NCBI GenBank assembly: GCA_023374025.1
Contig: SIJG01000066.1
Coordinates: 372,001 to 436,000 of the forward strand
DNA from: Heterodera schachtii
Taxonomy: Eukaryota; Nematoda; Chromadorea; Rhabditida; Heteroderidae
Direction of reading: 5' to 3'
DNA length: 64,000 bases
A model generated the notes under the pieces. It was not told where the DNA came from, made no database searches, and saw only the letters and a program-made list of their open reading frames with translations. The position numbers and the translations under genes were made by a program. Positions 62,225 to 64,000 of the stretch are shown here, piece by piece. Numbering within the stretch: position 1 is the stretch's first letter; every line of letters starts with the position of its first letter.

Positions 62225-63480
62225 TGCTATTTTTCTTTTATATTTTTGAATAATATCTTTTTGCTCATAACTTTAAAAACGCTCTGCTCTCTCGGGTTAG
62301 CAAAAAGTCATTCGTTTATCATTTTTCTTATCAATTAAGAAAAAATTTAAAAATATAATTATTATTTTCTTTAAAAGTAAAACTGCCAATTGTGCAAATG
62401 GCCTAGTGACGAAGTTGAAAATCTTTTAACAAAATCGCCCGTCTAGTTTTCAAATTTACCCAAAAATTTAAGGAAAATTTTCGTAATAATTATTTTATAT
62501 TTTTTATTGAAACTTTTTCTAAAAACTCCTTTATTCGGAAATTTGATTTGCTAAATTTCGAAATGTGAATAAAATTGTTATGAAACCAAAAAATTTATAT
62601 TTGGTCGTGTATTCATTTTTCTTTTTTTATATCAATGATTTCTTTATTTTTTCTATTTTTAGATGAACAAACAACTTTATTCACTGGGTGCAATTCAATT
62701 TGAACATTTTTTTGAAAAAACTTTTAACAATTTTTACTCAAATTTGAAATATTTGAAATCTCTATTTTTTTAACTTTTATTTAATTTTGGATTAAAATAA
62801 TGTTTTTAAATTTAAAAATTATTTATTAAAATTTTACCTTTTAATGAATATTTAAATATTTTTTTTATTTGATCTTTGTCTTATTTTTAAATATTTGAGA
62901 ACTTTTGTCATGAAATTAAATAAGTTTTATTTTATTCATTTTTTATAAAAAAATTTTCTTTAAATAAAATTTGTTTGTAAAAGTTTTGTTAATAAAAATT
63001 TTTTAATAATTATTTTTTCAAGATTTAATTTTATTTTCGTCATATTGAAATATTAATTAAAAAAATAGTAAATTCAATTATTTTATTTTTTAATATTTAT
63101 AAACCAATAATTAAATAAATCATAATACATTAGAATTATTACGAATAATATACAGTGAATCTTTGTTGCCTTTTAATTTATTAATTTATTTTTCATTGTC
63201 TTTTGTTTTTATGAAATAAAGTAGTGATTTTGGTGTTGAAATTAATTATTACTGTTGGAATTAATTTATGATTTGGATTTTTAATTTATAATAAAAATAG
63301 CAAATTAATTAAAAATTAAATAAATGATTAAACAAGCCTTTATTTTAAAAAAATTAATATTAAGTTGATATCGCATTATTGAATCCATTTTTCCAGTGAA
63401 ATGGTTTTTTCAGCTTTGTCGATTTTCAAGGTTTAAAATTTCCTAATTTATTATAGTACTAAAATTAAATATGATTTGCA
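62225..63480 (+). repeat. Dispersed repeat shared with 5450-6600, with extra insert
   Basis: 62225-62385 matches 5450-5600, and 63048-63345 matches 5675-5975. The intervening 62390-63047 is absent from the left copy and begins at a slightly GC-richer point (CTGCCAATTGTGCAAATGG). No clear ends or duplication were identified for the insert. Confidence 0.7.
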
Positions 63481-63537
63481 TTGAATAAATTATAATATCA
63501 AGATTTCAATTAAAAAAATAAAAAATTTAATATAACC

Positions 63538-64000
63538 ACTGAAAGAAATTAATTAGAGTTTTATGAAAGACAATAGCCCGGCATATTATTGGTTTTTTAT
63601 TTTGTTAATTTAATTTCTATTTTAATTAAGTCAAAAATTAGTGTCTGTTGCTTGCTAGATAAAAAAACCATAGCTAAATTAACTTAATATTACTTAAAGT
63701 AAAATTCTTTTTTGTTAAATTTGTAAAATGTAAAAAGTTATTCAAATATTATCAAATATATAAATAAATATCAAATACATAACAATCTTTTTAATAATAG
63801 ACGAATGCTCATTTATGAAGTGAAAATAGTTTAACTGCAATTAGAAAACATTTATAAAATAATACAGTCGCTAATATTTAATTATAATAAAAATTTTGAA
63901 AAATTGACAACATAAATTGATAAGTTAATCGAAAATAAAGTTAGTCATAAATTATTCTTCTTACTTATTGTTACCAAAATTAGTTTTTTATTTTTAGAAT
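63538..64000 (+). repeat. About 490-bp direct repeat, copy 2 (cut by window end)
   Basis: This is the partner of 59153-59640. It is cut off by the window end at the sequence that in copy 1 lies about 25 bp before the CGGTTT foldback element. Confidence 0.85.

Noticed and set aside
1..64000. tRNA, rRNA, SL RNA or snRNA genes
   Set aside because: I looked for box B-like GGTTCGAATCC, SL1-like and U6-like sequence by eye and found nothing convincing; a covariance-model scan would be decisive.

Overview
The window looks like nuclear DNA of a very AT-rich animal, most likely a nematode. Supporting signs are GT-AG introns of only 43-55 nt, a BEL/Pao retroelement with YVDN in its reverse transcriptase, an APE-type LINE, and almost no GC-rich sequence outside mobile elements. 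The species is not determined; an AT-rich parasitic nematode is a guess. No tRNA, rRNA, SL RNA or CRISPR array was recognised. Most of the 64 kb is AT-rich DNA without a recognisable gene.

Left part (1-12.6 kb): AT-rich DNA, then a small multi-exon gene at 8179-10270 encoding a putative secreted protein with two homologous modules. The gene is broken by a 494-bp element flanked by a 6-bp target duplication and by a nonsense codon. A 300-bp MITE with hairpins inside its inverted repeats follows at 11645-11944, next to a long polypyrimidine tract.

Middle (12.6-43.4 kb): two opposite-facing copies of a foldback element (18870-19802 and 28405-29227), whose terminal inverted repeats are arrays of a 14-bp GC-rich unit. 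Between them lie two fragments of a decayed non-LTR retrotransposon (minus strand). The rest is AT-rich with short dispersed repeats.

43.4-53.8 kb: a young BEL/Pao retroelement with apparently identical 684-bp LTRs, a 2090-codon gag-pol frame and an envelope-like frame. Its leader carries a series of hairpins with unrelated stems but the same loop. After the integrase core the polyprotein continues into about 350 residues I cannot place. The 3' end of the internal region is missing; in its place, directly before the 3' LTR, is a copy of the 352-bp host flank that precedes the 5' LTR. This is either a rearrangement or an allele-joining assembly error.

Right part (53.8-64 kb): a 1.95-kb element with 92-bp inverted repeats (55444-57397) that has captured intron-containing fragments of an Hsp90 gene and of at least one other gene (Pack-TYPE organisation). 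Then come a 1.17-kb hAT-like foldback element rich in CGGTTT motifs, a tandem duplication, and dispersed repeats shared with the left end of the window.
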